Below, piece after piece: positions 1-7,238 of a DNA stretch of 22,873 nucleotides (the first letter of the stretch is position 1; each line of letters begins with the position of its first letter). The position numbers and the translations under genes were made by a program. This stretch comes from Acidobacteriaceae bacterium. Its GTDB lineage: Bacteria > Acidobacteriota > Terriglobia > Terriglobales > Acidobacteriaceae. The notes beneath the pieces were generated by a model. It was not told where the DNA came from. It made no database searches and saw nothing but the letters and a program-made list of their open reading frames with translations. The DNA is taken from the NCBI GenBank assembly GCA_027364815.1, contig DAHXOQ010000014.1, positions 1 through 22,873 on the forward strand, written 5' to 3'.

Positions 1-135
1 GGCAACAACAAAAGCAACTGCAGATCCTTCGACTACGCTGAGGATGACACGCTGTAACAGACAATAAAGAACTATCGATAGATACACAGGTCCGCAAAAT
101 CGCGGGACCAGGGGCACCCGAATGTTTGAGTTGAT

Positions 136-591
136 TCAGGCGGGGAAGTAGGAGCCGATGGCGAGACGGCGGTAGGCGAAGATTTTTTGGATGTCGTCGC
201 GGACTTTGAGGGTGTGGATGAGGCGGCCGATGGGGCCGAAGGGGAGTGCGTAGCGGACGCAATCGAGCATTTGCGTTCGGTTGCCGTGGGCGATGAAGCG
301 GTGGGTGTGGTGCCAGAGTTTGTAGGGGCCGCTGAGTTCGATGTCGGTGAAGGAGTAGGGCGGGTTCCAGTGGATGATTTCAGTTTTCCAGTGGATGGGG
401 ATGCCGTGGAGTTTGATGCGGTAACGGATTTGAGTGCCTTCGACGATGTTGGGGGTGGAGATGGAGAGGATTTTGAAACCGATCCAGGGAGGCGTGATGG
501 CTTCAAGATTTTGGGCGTTGGAGAAAAATTCAAAGACATCGTGGATGGGGCGAGGGAGCCATTGTTCCTGGCGGAGGGTATGAAAGCGCAT
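136..591 (-). CDS. SRPBCC (START-like) ligand-binding family protein
   Basis: 151 aa. Residues 9-36 (QWLPRPIHDVFEFFSNAQNL, then EAITPPW) match the typical opening of the SRPBCC/polyketide-cyclase-like family, in which a strand is followed by 'VF.FF..A.NL..ITPPW'. The rest (the 'GTQIRYRIKLHGIPIHWKTE' and 'SFTDIELSGPYKLWHHTHRF' strands, then 'DCVRYALPFGPIG' and a C-terminal helix) fits the helix-grip fold that binds a hydrophobic ligand in a cavity. Length is normal for a single-domain member. No signal peptide or membrane segment is seen, so it should be cytosolic. No good Shine-Dalgarno lies before the ATG. It is divergent from the lar cluster, with about 320 bp between them, and nothing ties it functionally to that cluster. 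The ligand cannot be told from sequence. Confidence 0.85.
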   Translation of the reverse strand: MRFHTLRQEQWLPRPIHDVFEFFSNAQNLEAITPPWIGFKILSISTPNIVEGTQIRYRIKLHGIPIHWKTEIIHWNPPYSFTDIELSGPYKLWHHTHRFIAHGNRTQMLDCVRYALPFGPIGRLIHTLKVRDDIQKIFAYRRLAIGSYFPA

Positions 592-836
592 GTTGATAAC
601 AGTTTCAATGATGGGAGTGGTGAGTGCAACGGACGGATGCGGATTGTTTTGATGGGATGAAAGATGTGCCTTTGGCAGCAGATTGTTTCGTTGATAGTTG
701 AGTGCGGATTTGGATCACAAACGGCGTGTTAGCCAGCGCGCGCAAGTGGGCGAGAGAGTTTGCATTGCTGTTATTGCCATCCACGACAAAGTGAAATTTA
801 ATATTTTGCTGATGATCCAACGCGGGTATTTTGCCT

Positions 837-852
837 TCACTTATTTAAGTGA
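837..852. promoter_or_regulatory. Inverted repeat upstream of larE, candidate operator
   Basis: TCACTTA-TT-TAAGTGA: two perfect 7-base half sites separated by 2 bases. The centre is about 55 bp upstream of the TATAAT box at 899-904, a position suited to an activator or to a repressor of the divergent region. It lies in the roughly 320-bp divergent gap (592-911), in which no convincing gene was found. It does not match the Crp/Fnr or NikR consensus as I know them. The regulator is unknown. Confidence 0.35.
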
Positions 853-898
853 GCATTTGCAGCAGTGATGAATACATACGCAATCAGGCGAGTAAGAA

Positions 899-904
899 TA
901 TAAT
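899..904 (+). promoter_or_regulatory. -10 box (TATAAT) of the larE promoter
   Basis: A perfect TATAAT sits 7 bases before the ATG at 912. No good -35 element is seen 16-18 bases upstream (about 875-882, ATACGC/TACGCA), which would suit an activator-dependent promoter. Transcription would start at about 911-912, so larE translated from 912 would be leaderless. Otherwise translation starts at the internal ATG 999, which has GAGGAG 12 bases upstream. Confidence 0.45.
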
Positions 905-911
905 TTAGCGA

Positions 912-1847
912 ATGAAAGCCATCGCGAGCCAAGCGCAGCCGGAGCCAACGCCAATGGATGGGGCCAACCACGCAATCAACGAGGAGAGTTACGCAGAGAT
1001 GCGCGCCACGGTAAAGCTCAAAAATCTTGAAGCGCGGCTTCAGCAGATAGGGAATCTGATGGTGGCGTATTCGGGGGGAGTGGACTCGGCATTTCTTGCG
1101 GCGACGGCGCAGCGAGTACTGGGAACGAGAATGCTGGCGGTGCTGGCCGATGCACCGAGCCTTGCGCGTAAAGATATGGCGGAGGCGCGGGGATTTGCAG
1201 AGGCGCAGGGAATACCGCTGCAAGTGATTGCGACAGAGGAACTGGACAAGCCGGAGTATGTGCGCAATGAGCCGGACCGTTGTTTCCATTGCAAGGCCGA
1301 GCTTTTTGGCGTGATGCAAACGCTGGCGCACGAGTTGGGATTTACAAGCATTGCGTATGGGATGAACGCAGATGACGGGCGCGATTACCGGCCAGGTCAA
1401 CGCGCGGCAGAGGAGCGTGCGGTGCTGGCTCCGTTGGCCGAGGCAGGGCTGACCAAGGCGGAGGTACGCATGCTGGCTAAGAGTGCGGGCTACCCGTTGT
1501 GGGATCGTCCTGCGTCGCCGTGCCTGGCATCCCGGATTGAGTATGGGCGGGCTGTGACACGAGAGGCGCTGGAGCAGGTGGAGAAGGCAGAAGAAAGTTT
1601 GCGGCAGTTGGGATTTCGGCTGTTGCGGGTTCGACATCATGGCGAGGTGGCGCGGGTGGAGATTGGCCGCGATGAGCTGGAGCGCGCACTTTCAATGGAG
1701 ATGTTTGATGCGATTGCAACGGCTGTCAGGCGGGCCGGCTTCCAGTATGTTGCGGTTGATTGCAGCGGATTCCGCTCCGGCTCACTGAATGAGATTTTGC
1801 CAGCGTCGCAGTTGAACGGTGATGCGCGATCACAAAGTGAAAGATAG
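912..1847 (+). CDS. larE: ATP-dependent sulfur transferase LarE (nickel-pincer cofactor synthesis)
   Basis: 311 aa from ATG 912. LarE adenylates and then thiolates the two carboxylates of pyridinium-3,5-biscarboxylic acid mononucleotide (P2CMN), step two of NPN synthesis. The PP-loop ATP-pyrophosphatase motif SGGVDS is at residues 54-59. A C124-F-H-C127 pair lies in PDRCFHCKAELF, and C204 lies in SPCLASR. C204 aligns by spacing with the sacrificial Cys176 of Lactobacillus plantarum LarE; the added CxxC gives the three-cysteine set known in LarE proteins that carry a [4Fe-4S] cluster. The start is uncertain. ATG 912 lacks a Shine-Dalgarno but follows a TATAAT by 7 bases (leaderless model). ATG 999 (residue 30) gives a family-typical N-terminus and has GAGGAG 12 bases upstream. 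It is the first gene of the lar cluster; larC follows after 22 bp. Confidence 0.95.
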   Translation: MKAIASQAQPEPTPMDGANHAINEESYAEMRATVKLKNLEARLQQIGNLMVAYSGGVDSAFLAATAQRVLGTRMLAVLADAPSLARKDMAEARGFAEAQGIPLQVIATEELDKPEYVRNEPDRCFHCKAELFGVMQTLAHELGFTSIAYGMNADDGRDYRPGQRAAEERAVLAPLAEAGLTKAEVRMLAKSAGYPLWDRPASPCLASRIEYGRAVTREALEQVEKAEESLRQLGFRLLRVRHHGEVARVEIGRDELERALSMEMFDAIATAVRRAGFQYVAVDCSGFRSGSLNEILPASQLNGDARSQSER

Positions 1848-1869
1848 AGCGGGGTAAGAATCACTGCCG

Positions 1870-3087
1870 ATGAGAATTGGATACCTGGAATGTTTTTCTG
1901 GAATCAGCGGCGACATGCTGCTGGGCGGGCTTGTGGATGCGGGAGTTCCGTTTGCGTTACTTGAAGAGACGGCGGCGGCGCTCAATGTTGGGGCGCGGCT
2001 TGAGATGCGCAGAGTGAGCCGTGGCGGGCTGGCTGCCACCAAGGTAGACGTTCACACGCCGGATAAGGCAGAGAAGGGGCACGAACACGGCGCGCATCGC
2101 TCCTTGTCGAAAATTCTGGAGATCATTCGTTCTGCGCCGTTGCCGGAAAAAATAAAAGCGCGCAGCATGATGGCTTTTCAACTTTTGGGCGAGGCAGAGG
2201 CGAAAATTCATTCCATCCCAATTGAGAAGGTTCACTTTCACGAGATTGGCGCGGTGGATACGATCATCGATATTGTTTGCGCGGCGGCGGGTTGCGAGCA
2301 GCTTGGCGTGGAGAGATGGCTTGCTTCGCCTTTGAATGTGGGCAGCGGCACGGTTCTTTGCCAGCATGGAAGGCTGCCAGTACCGGCGCCGGCGACATTG
2401 GCGCTGCTTGGCGATGCGCCGATTTATTCAGCGGGTGAGCCGATGGAGCGCGTGACTCCGACGGGCGCGGTGTTGCTGCGGATGCTTGATGTGCGCTATG
2501 AGCCACTGCCGCCGATGCGCGTGAAGACTAGTGGTTATGGTGCTGGTGGGCGTGAGACGCCGGGAGAGCCGAACCTGCTGCGTTTGATTGTGGGCGAGAA
2601 AGCAGAGGAGAGCGGCGCAGAGAAGAGTGAAACTGTTGCGGTGATTGAGACGGTAATCGATGATTCCACGCCGCAGTTGATCAGCCATGTGAGCGAATTG
2701 CTGCTGTCGAATGGCGCGTATGATGTTTACCGTGCCAATGTGCAGATGAAGAAGGGCAGAAGCGGCGTCGCGATGACAGTGCTGTGCGCGCCTGATCTTG
2801 TGCCACGGATGCGTGATCTTCTGTTCCGCGAAACCACGACGATTGGACTCAGGTGGAGAATCGAAAACAAGGTTGCGCTGGCACGCGAGTTTGTTTCAGT
2901 TGCAACGCAGTGGGGCGCGGTGCGCATCAAGATAGCGCGCTGGCCCGACGGAAGAATTGCAAATGCCGCGCCGGAATTTGAAGACTGCCGCGCGCTTGCA
3001 ACGGAGCACACGATACCGCTGAAGAAGGTGATACAGGCGGCGATGCAGGCCTTTACGCAGGGAGCTGACGGAAAGGAAACAGATTGA
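1870..3087 (+). CDS. larC: Nickel insertion protein LarC (CTP-dependent cyclometallase)
   Basis: 405 aa. LarC uses CTP to insert nickel into pyridinium-3,5-bisthiocarboxylic acid mononucleotide, forming the Ni-C bond of mature NPN. Family marks: the N-terminal ECFSGISGDMLLGGL (residues 7-21), the histidine/acid motif VHFHEIGAVD (121-130), SPLNVGSG (153-160), the C-terminal-domain motif TVIDDSTPQL (261-270), and ETTTIGLR (321-328). A small HEHGAH patch (71-76) could bind metal. Unlike L. plantarum, where larC is split and joined by programmed frameshifting, this gene is one continuous frame. It starts 22 bp after larE, and its TGA shares one base with the larB ATG (TGATG), so translational coupling is likely. 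Confidence 0.95.
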   Translation: MRIGYLECFSGISGDMLLGGLVDAGVPFALLEETAAALNVGARLEMRRVSRGGLAATKVDVHTPDKAEKGHEHGAHRSLSKILEIIRSAPLPEKIKARSMMAFQLLGEAEAKIHSIPIEKVHFHEIGAVDTIIDIVCAAAGCEQLGVERWLASPLNVGSGTVLCQHGRLPVPAPATLALLGDAPIYSAGEPMERVTPTGAVLLRMLDVRYEPLPPMRVKTSGYGAGGRETPGEPNLLRLIVGEKAEESGAEKSETVAVIETVIDDSTPQLISHVSELLLSNGAYDVYRANVQMKKGRSGVAMTVLCAPDLVPRMRDLLFRETTTIGLRWRIENKVALAREFVSVATQWGAVRIKIARWPDGRIANAAPEFEDCRALATEHTIPLKKVIQAAMQAFTQGADGKETD

Positions 3088-3833
3088 TGGATCGTGCCGG
3101 CATTGAGGCATTGCTAGTGGCGCTGAGCGAAGGCCGCGCCAGCGTCAACGAGGCGATGGAGCGGCTGCGCAATTTGCCATTCGAGGAGCTCGGCTTTGCC
3201 AAGGTCGATCATCATCGCGCATTGCGCACGGGAGTGCCCGAGGCAATTTATGCAGCGGGTAAAACTACCGCGCAGGTGGCGGAGATTTTTCTGCGCATGG
3301 CACAAGCGGGCGGGAATGTGCTGGTGACCCGCGCATCGCGCGAAGTTTACGAGGCTGTTCATGCGGCAGAGCCACGCGCGGAGTTTCATGAAACTGCACG
3401 CGCGATTACGCTGACGCAAGCGCCGCAAATTCCCGGCAAAGGAATGATTGCCGTAGTTTGCGCAGGCACCAGCGATTTGCCGGTAGCAGAGGAAGCAGCG
3501 GTGACTGCGCGGCTGATGGGCAACACGGTGAAGCTGATAGCCGATGTTGGTGTGGCCGGGATTCACCGTCTGCTGGCGTGCAAAGACGCGCTGCAAACTG
3601 CGCGTGTGCTGATTGTATGCGCAGGAATGGAAGGCGCACTGCCTACCGTGGTTGGCGGATTGGTGAATGCGCCGGTGCTGGCTGTGCCGACGAGTGTGGG
3701 TTATGGAGCATCATTTGGCGGGGTGGCGGCGTTGCTGGGGATGCTGAACACCTGCGCGCCAAATGTTTCCGTCGTCAATATTGACAATGGATTTGGGGCT
3801 GCGTGCATTGCTTCGCTGATTAATCATATGTAA
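3087..3833 (+). CDS. larB: P2CMN synthase LarB (carboxylase/hydrolase)
   Basis: 248 aa, normal for LarB. It acts first in NPN synthesis: it carboxylates the pyridinium ring of nicotinic acid adenine dinucleotide at C5 and hydrolyses the phosphoanhydride to give P2CMN and AMP. Residues 37-62 (FAKVDHHRALRTGVPEAIYA, then AGKT) are the LarB-specific N-terminal signature. From about residue 118 it is a PurE-like domain (IAVVCAGTSDLPVAEEA, 121-137). C223 in NTCAPNVSVVNIDNGFG corresponds to the cysteine (Cys221 in L. plantarum) that forms the transient cysteinyl-pyridine adduct. The ATG at 3087 overlaps the larC stop; an in-frame TTG 3 bases earlier is less likely. About 155 bp separate it from the next gene, so a second promoter there is possible. 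No larA lies nearby. Confidence 0.95.
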   Translation: MDRAGIEALLVALSEGRASVNEAMERLRNLPFEELGFAKVDHHRALRTGVPEAIYAAGKTTAQVAEIFLRMAQAGGNVLVTRASREVYEAVHAAEPRAEFHETARAITLTQAPQIPGKGMIAVVCAGTSDLPVAEEAAVTARLMGNTVKLIADVGVAGIHRLLACKDALQTARVLIVCAGMEGALPTVVGGLVNAPVLAVPTSVGYGASFGGVAALLGMLNTCAPNVSVVNIDNGFGAACIASLINHM

Positions 3834-3988
3834 CTGGGATTTTCGGCATCATGGCCGGATTCAACAAAGTTCCGCACGGAATCTTCTGAAACACAAGCCC
3901 GTGATGCTTATCACTGCCTCCGCGACACCTGTGCGCCAATGATTCTCCTGTACGGGAAACGCCAGCGCGCGACGTGCGGAGGAGACTC

Positions 3989-5632
3989 TTGTCCCATTCC
4001 CGATTACCGCTTTTGCGCAGAATCTCGCAGATATTTTTTCTGCTGCTTTTTCTCGGACTGCTGATCTTCACTTCGCTGCGTCCAACACCGGGCGCAACCG
4101 GCGATATTCATTTGCGCGCGCCGGTTCGACTTTTTTTTGAGATTGACCCGCTGGTCGCTCTGACCAATGCACTGGCGGGGCACGCACTTTACCGCGGCTT
4201 GATCTGGAGCTTGCTGATTCTCTTGCCCACACTTTTTCTGGGCCGGTTTTTTTGCGGGTGGATTTGCCCGATGGGCACGTTGCAACACTGGGTTGGCAAT
4301 ATGCCATCGGAATCCAAACGCGGCAAGCAGCGCATCGATTCAAACCGTTACAAGCGCTGGCAGACGGGCAAATATGTTTTGCTGATTGGGGGATTGGTTG
4401 CCGCATTTTTCGGATCGGCGGCGATTGGCTGGTTTGATCCATTCAGTTTGCTGGTGCGTTCCGTGGGTCTCTCGTTGCTGCCCGCATTCAATTTTGCCGT
4501 GCGCGCGGTTTTGTATCCGCTGGAGCACAGCCATATTTCATTCATCAAAGCTGCGGGCGAATCCCTTCATGCCGGATTGCAATACACCGTGCTTGATTTT
4601 CGTCAGCAGCATTTTGCGCAGGGCGTGATTTTAGGGGTTCTGTTCATTGGAATATTGCTGGCGAGTTTGCGCGTCACGCGGTTCTGGTGCCGGGGACTCT
4701 GCCCACTTGGGGCGTTGCTGGGCGCGGCTTCGCGCTGGTCCATCCTGGGGCTGCACAAGGATCCCTCGGCCTGCGACAAATGCAACCGTTGCCTGCTCAA
4801 CTGCCAGGGCGGCGACGATCCAATCGGCGGCGTGCCGTGGCGCAAGGCCGAGTGCCTGATGTGCATGAACTGCGTGGGAAGCTGCCCGCATGGCAGCCTG
4901 GAGTTCCGCTTCTTCCGCAAAGAGCCAGAGGTGGCGACGCCGGACATTGGGCGGCGCAAAGCGGTTACCGGATTGCTGGCCGGTGCGGCGATGGTTCCGC
5001 TTTTCCGCGCCAACACGGGGATGGGGAAAAGCCGCAATGAAAAATTGCTGCGACCGCCCGGCTCGCTTGATGAAAACGATTTTCTCTCTCGCTGCATCCG
5101 CTGCGGCGAGTGCATGAAGGTCTGCCCCAACACCGCGCTCCATCCGACGCTGGAGCAGGCCGGGCTTGAAGGGCTGTGGACGCCGACGCTGGTGCCGCGC
5201 ATTGGATACTGCGAACCGAGTTGCGTGCTGTGCTCTGAAGTTTGCCCGACGGGCGCGATCTGGCAGATTACTCCTCAGGAAAAAGGCTGGGTGGTTGGGG
5301 TGGGCAAGCAGCAGAGCCAGCCGATCCGCCTGGGAACTGCGTTTTATGATCGCAGCCGGTGCCTGCCGTGGGCGATGGCAACGGATTGCATTGTCTGCGA
5401 GGAGTGGTGCCCGGTTTCTCCCAAGGCGATTTATGTGGAAGAGGCGCAGGTGATTGATTCAGCGGGCAACACTAAAACGCTGAAACAGCCGCGCGTTGAT
5501 CCCAGCCGCTGTGTTGGATGCGGTGCGTGCGAGTATGCGTGCCCGCTTCAGGAGCATCCGGCAGTCTATGTCACCAGCATCGGCGAAAGCCGTTCGCCGG
5601 GAAGCCAGATTTTGCTGAATCGTAAATCGTAA
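3989..5632 (+). CDS. Membrane polyferredoxin, NapH-NapG-like fusion
   Basis: 547 aa from TTG 3989, chosen because GGAGGAGA ends 3 bases before it; an in-frame GTG at 3974 has no such site. The N-terminal half is NapH/NosR-like: hydrophobic helices at about 12-28, 70-85, 129-149 and 211-228, with CGWICP (89-94) and CRGLCP (234-239) at membrane ends. Ferredoxin clusters follow (CDKCNRC.LNC about 262-272; CLMCMNCVGSCP 289-300). A twin-arginine-like stretch, GRRKAVTGLLAGAAM (321-335), then precedes a NapG-like domain: CIRCGECMKVCP (369-380), CEPSCVLCSEVCP (408-420), CIVCEEWCP (467-475) and CVGCGACEYACP (508-519). Inferred role: moving electrons from quinol to [4Fe-4S] clusters outside the cytoplasm. 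It is followed by a lipoprotein and two Tat-type proteins, its likely partners. Confidence 0.85.
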   Translation: MSHSRLPLLRRISQIFFLLLFLGLLIFTSLRPTPGATGDIHLRAPVRLFFEIDPLVALTNALAGHALYRGLIWSLLILLPTLFLGRFFCGWICPMGTLQHWVGNMPSESKRGKQRIDSNRYKRWQTGKYVLLIGGLVAAFFGSAAIGWFDPFSLLVRSVGLSLLPAFNFAVRAVLYPLEHSHISFIKAAGESLHAGLQYTVLDFRQQHFAQGVILGVLFIGILLASLRVTRFWCRGLCPLGALLGAASRWSILGLHKDPSACDKCNRCLLNCQGGDDPIGGVPWRKAECLMCMNCVGSCPHGSLEFRFFRKEPEVATPDIGRRKAVTGLLAGAAMVPLFRANTGMGKSRNEKLLRPPGSLDENDFLSRCIRCGECMKVCPNTALHPTLEQAGLEGLWTPTLVPRIGYCEPSCVLCSEVCPTGAIWQITPQEKGWVVGVGKQQSQPIRLGTAFYDRSRCLPWAMATDCIVCEEWCPVSPKAIYVEEAQVIDSAGNTKTLKQPRVDPSRCVGCGACEYACPLQEHPAVYVTSIGESRSPGSQILLNRKS

Positions 5633-5658
5633 ATGAGGCAGTGAAAGGAAACCGCACA

Positions 5659-6153
5659 GTGAAGTTCAACACAAAATTGATGCTTGTAGTGATTGCGACA
5701 GCCATTGTAATTGCGACATTGGGATCGGGTTGCAAGAAAGCCCCCGTGAATGCATTTCCGGCGTCGGGCGCTGTTGCCGGATGGGAAAAGAGCAGCGAGA
5801 CGCGCACCTTTGCGGCCAAGGATTTGTGGCAGTACATAGATGGCGGCGCTGAAGAGTACATTGCAGCCGGAGTGGTTAGTACATCGACATCGGATTACAA
5901 GTACCAGGGCAAGCTGGAGGCGACGGTCGACGTTTACACGATGGGCGAGCACGCGGGGGCGCGCAAAATTTTTGAAAGCGGGGAGACGAAAGAAGAGAAG
6001 ACGGTGCAAGTGGGCGACGCGGGGCGCGCGTTGGCGCAGAGTGTCTTGTTCCGCAAAGGGCCATATTTGGTTCGCATTGTTGCTTATGAGTCCACGCCGG
6101 ATTCCGGGCAGGCATTGCTTGCATTGGCGCATGGAGTGGAAGCGAAACTTTGA
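5659..6153 (+). CDS. DUF6599-type lipoprotein
   Basis: 164 aa from GTG 5659 (AAAGGAAAC lies 9-16 bases upstream; another GTG is at 5641). Residues 7-21 are hydrophobic and are followed by LGSGC25, a near-lipobox (Gly rather than Leu at -3), so a lipid-anchored protein is likely. The mature part contains WQYIDGGAEEYIAAGV, then a strand-rich stretch (YKYQGKLEATVDVYTMGEHA) and VLFRKGPYLVRIVAYES. This pattern is what I associate with the DUF6599 family, whose function is unknown. It lies 26 bp after the polyferredoxin and 62 bp before the first DUF362 gene. Inference: an extracytoplasmic accessory protein of the same system. Confidence 0.75.
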   Translation: MKFNTKLMLVVIATAIVIATLGSGCKKAPVNAFPASGAVAGWEKSSETRTFAAKDLWQYIDGGAEEYIAAGVVSTSTSDYKYQGKLEATVDVYTMGEHAGARKIFESGETKEEKTVQVGDAGRALAQSVLFRKGPYLVRIVAYESTPDSGQALLALAHGVEAKL

Positions 6154-6215
6154 ATTGACCGGGAGCTAGCCCGGGCGAAGCAAAAGTTGGAAAAACAAGG
6201 ACTGTGAGGAATGTG

Positions 6216-7211
6216 ATGAGTAACCGCCGCGAATTTCTGAAGGAAGCCGCAACAGGAGCGCTGCTTCTTGGCGCGCAGAGCAAGCTTGGCATGGCCGCGA
6301 TGATGGATCAGAACGGGCAACCAGCCAAGTCAAAAGTTGTAGTTGCCCGCGATCAAAACCTGCACAATCAAGGCGGGCAACTGGAAGAAAAACGAGTCAT
6401 CGAATTGCTGGACCGCGCAATCGCTTCATACACGGGCCACGAAAAACAGATTGATGCCTGGAAGCATATTGTGCCGCAGGATAAGGTGATTGGCCTGAAG
6501 GTGAACGGGCTTGGGGGCAAAGGAATTTCAACCCATGCAGCGCTGGTGATGGCCATCTGCGAACGATTGCAGCAGGCGGGCGTGAAGGCGGGCAACATCG
6601 TGATCTGGGATCGCAATGCGAAAGATATTCAGGCATGCGGGCTCACTATTTCAACGGATCCGAATCGCGTACGTTGTTATGGCTCCGATGTGGCTGGATA
6701 CGAGGAGGAAAAGGCGGAGTGGGGCATGGCGCGCATCAAACTCTCAAAGATTTTGACACGCGAATGCGCCATGGTCATCGGCTTGCCGATCCCCAAAGAC
6801 CACAGTCTTTCCGGTGTCACCTTTGCGATGAAGAATATGTACGGCGTGATTGATCGCCCGCAGGATTTGCATGGCGGGGGCTGCAATCCCGGCGTGGCAG
6901 ATCTTAACTGCATACCCGCAATACGCGAGAAGGTGCGCTTCACAATTGGAGACGCCATGAGTTCGGTCTATCAAGGCGGGCCGGGATTTGAACCGCAGCA
7001 TCTGTGGCAGCCGAATGCGCTCATTGTGGGTGAGGATCGCGTGGCCGTAGACCATACAGCGTGGCAGATGCTTGAGCGCAAGCGCGCGGAAGTTGGTTTA
7101 CCGACGCTCGAAGCCGCTGGCCGTCCGCCGCGTTATATTGCAACGGCAGCCGACAAGGCGCATCAACTTGGCGTCAATGATCCGCAACACATTCACTTGC
7201 TCGAAGTTTAG
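6216..7211 (+). CDS. Tat-exported DUF362 family protein 1
   Basis: 331 aa from ATG 6216 (GAGGA 5 bases upstream; a GTG at 6204 is less likely). The N-terminus SNRREFLK, followed by a hydrophobic stretch to about residue 30, is a good Tat signal. DUF362 marks: VIGLKVNGLGGKGISTHAAL (91-110), IVIWDR (128-133), the core LPIPKDHSLSGVTFAMKNMYG (190-210), and VGEDRVAVDHTAWQML near the end. It has no CxxCxxC ferredoxin insert, unlike some DUF362 proteins. The core holds H196 and K206, 10 residues apart (H-x3-GVT-x3-K), then H219. LarA spaces its catalytic His174 and NPN-binding Lys184 the same way, with nickel ligand His200 beyond. Since the cofactor genes lie just upstream, NPN binding is a reasonable hypothesis, not proven. 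Confidence 0.85.
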   Translation: MSNRREFLKEAATGALLLGAQSKLGMAAMMDQNGQPAKSKVVVARDQNLHNQGGQLEEKRVIELLDRAIASYTGHEKQIDAWKHIVPQDKVIGLKVNGLGGKGISTHAALVMAICERLQQAGVKAGNIVIWDRNAKDIQACGLTISTDPNRVRCYGSDVAGYEEEKAEWGMARIKLSKILTRECAMVIGLPIPKDHSLSGVTFAMKNMYGVIDRPQDLHGGGCNPGVADLNCIPAIREKVRFTIGDAMSSVYQGGPGFEPQHLWQPNALIVGEDRVAVDHTAWQMLERKRAEVGLPTLEAAGRPPRYIATAADKAHQLGVNDPQHIHLLEV

Positions 7212-7238
7212 CGAGTTGCAGAAGCAAGGAGAACAACT

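Noticed and set aside
605..820. 71-aa minus-strand open frame in the SRPBCC-larE gap
   Set aside because: No ribosome site, no family-like sequence, low-complexity end; the region looks intergenic.
837..1640. 267-aa minus-strand frame opposite larE
   Set aside because: Antisense to a certain gene, Arg/His/Leu-rich composition typical of a shadow of a GC-rich gene.
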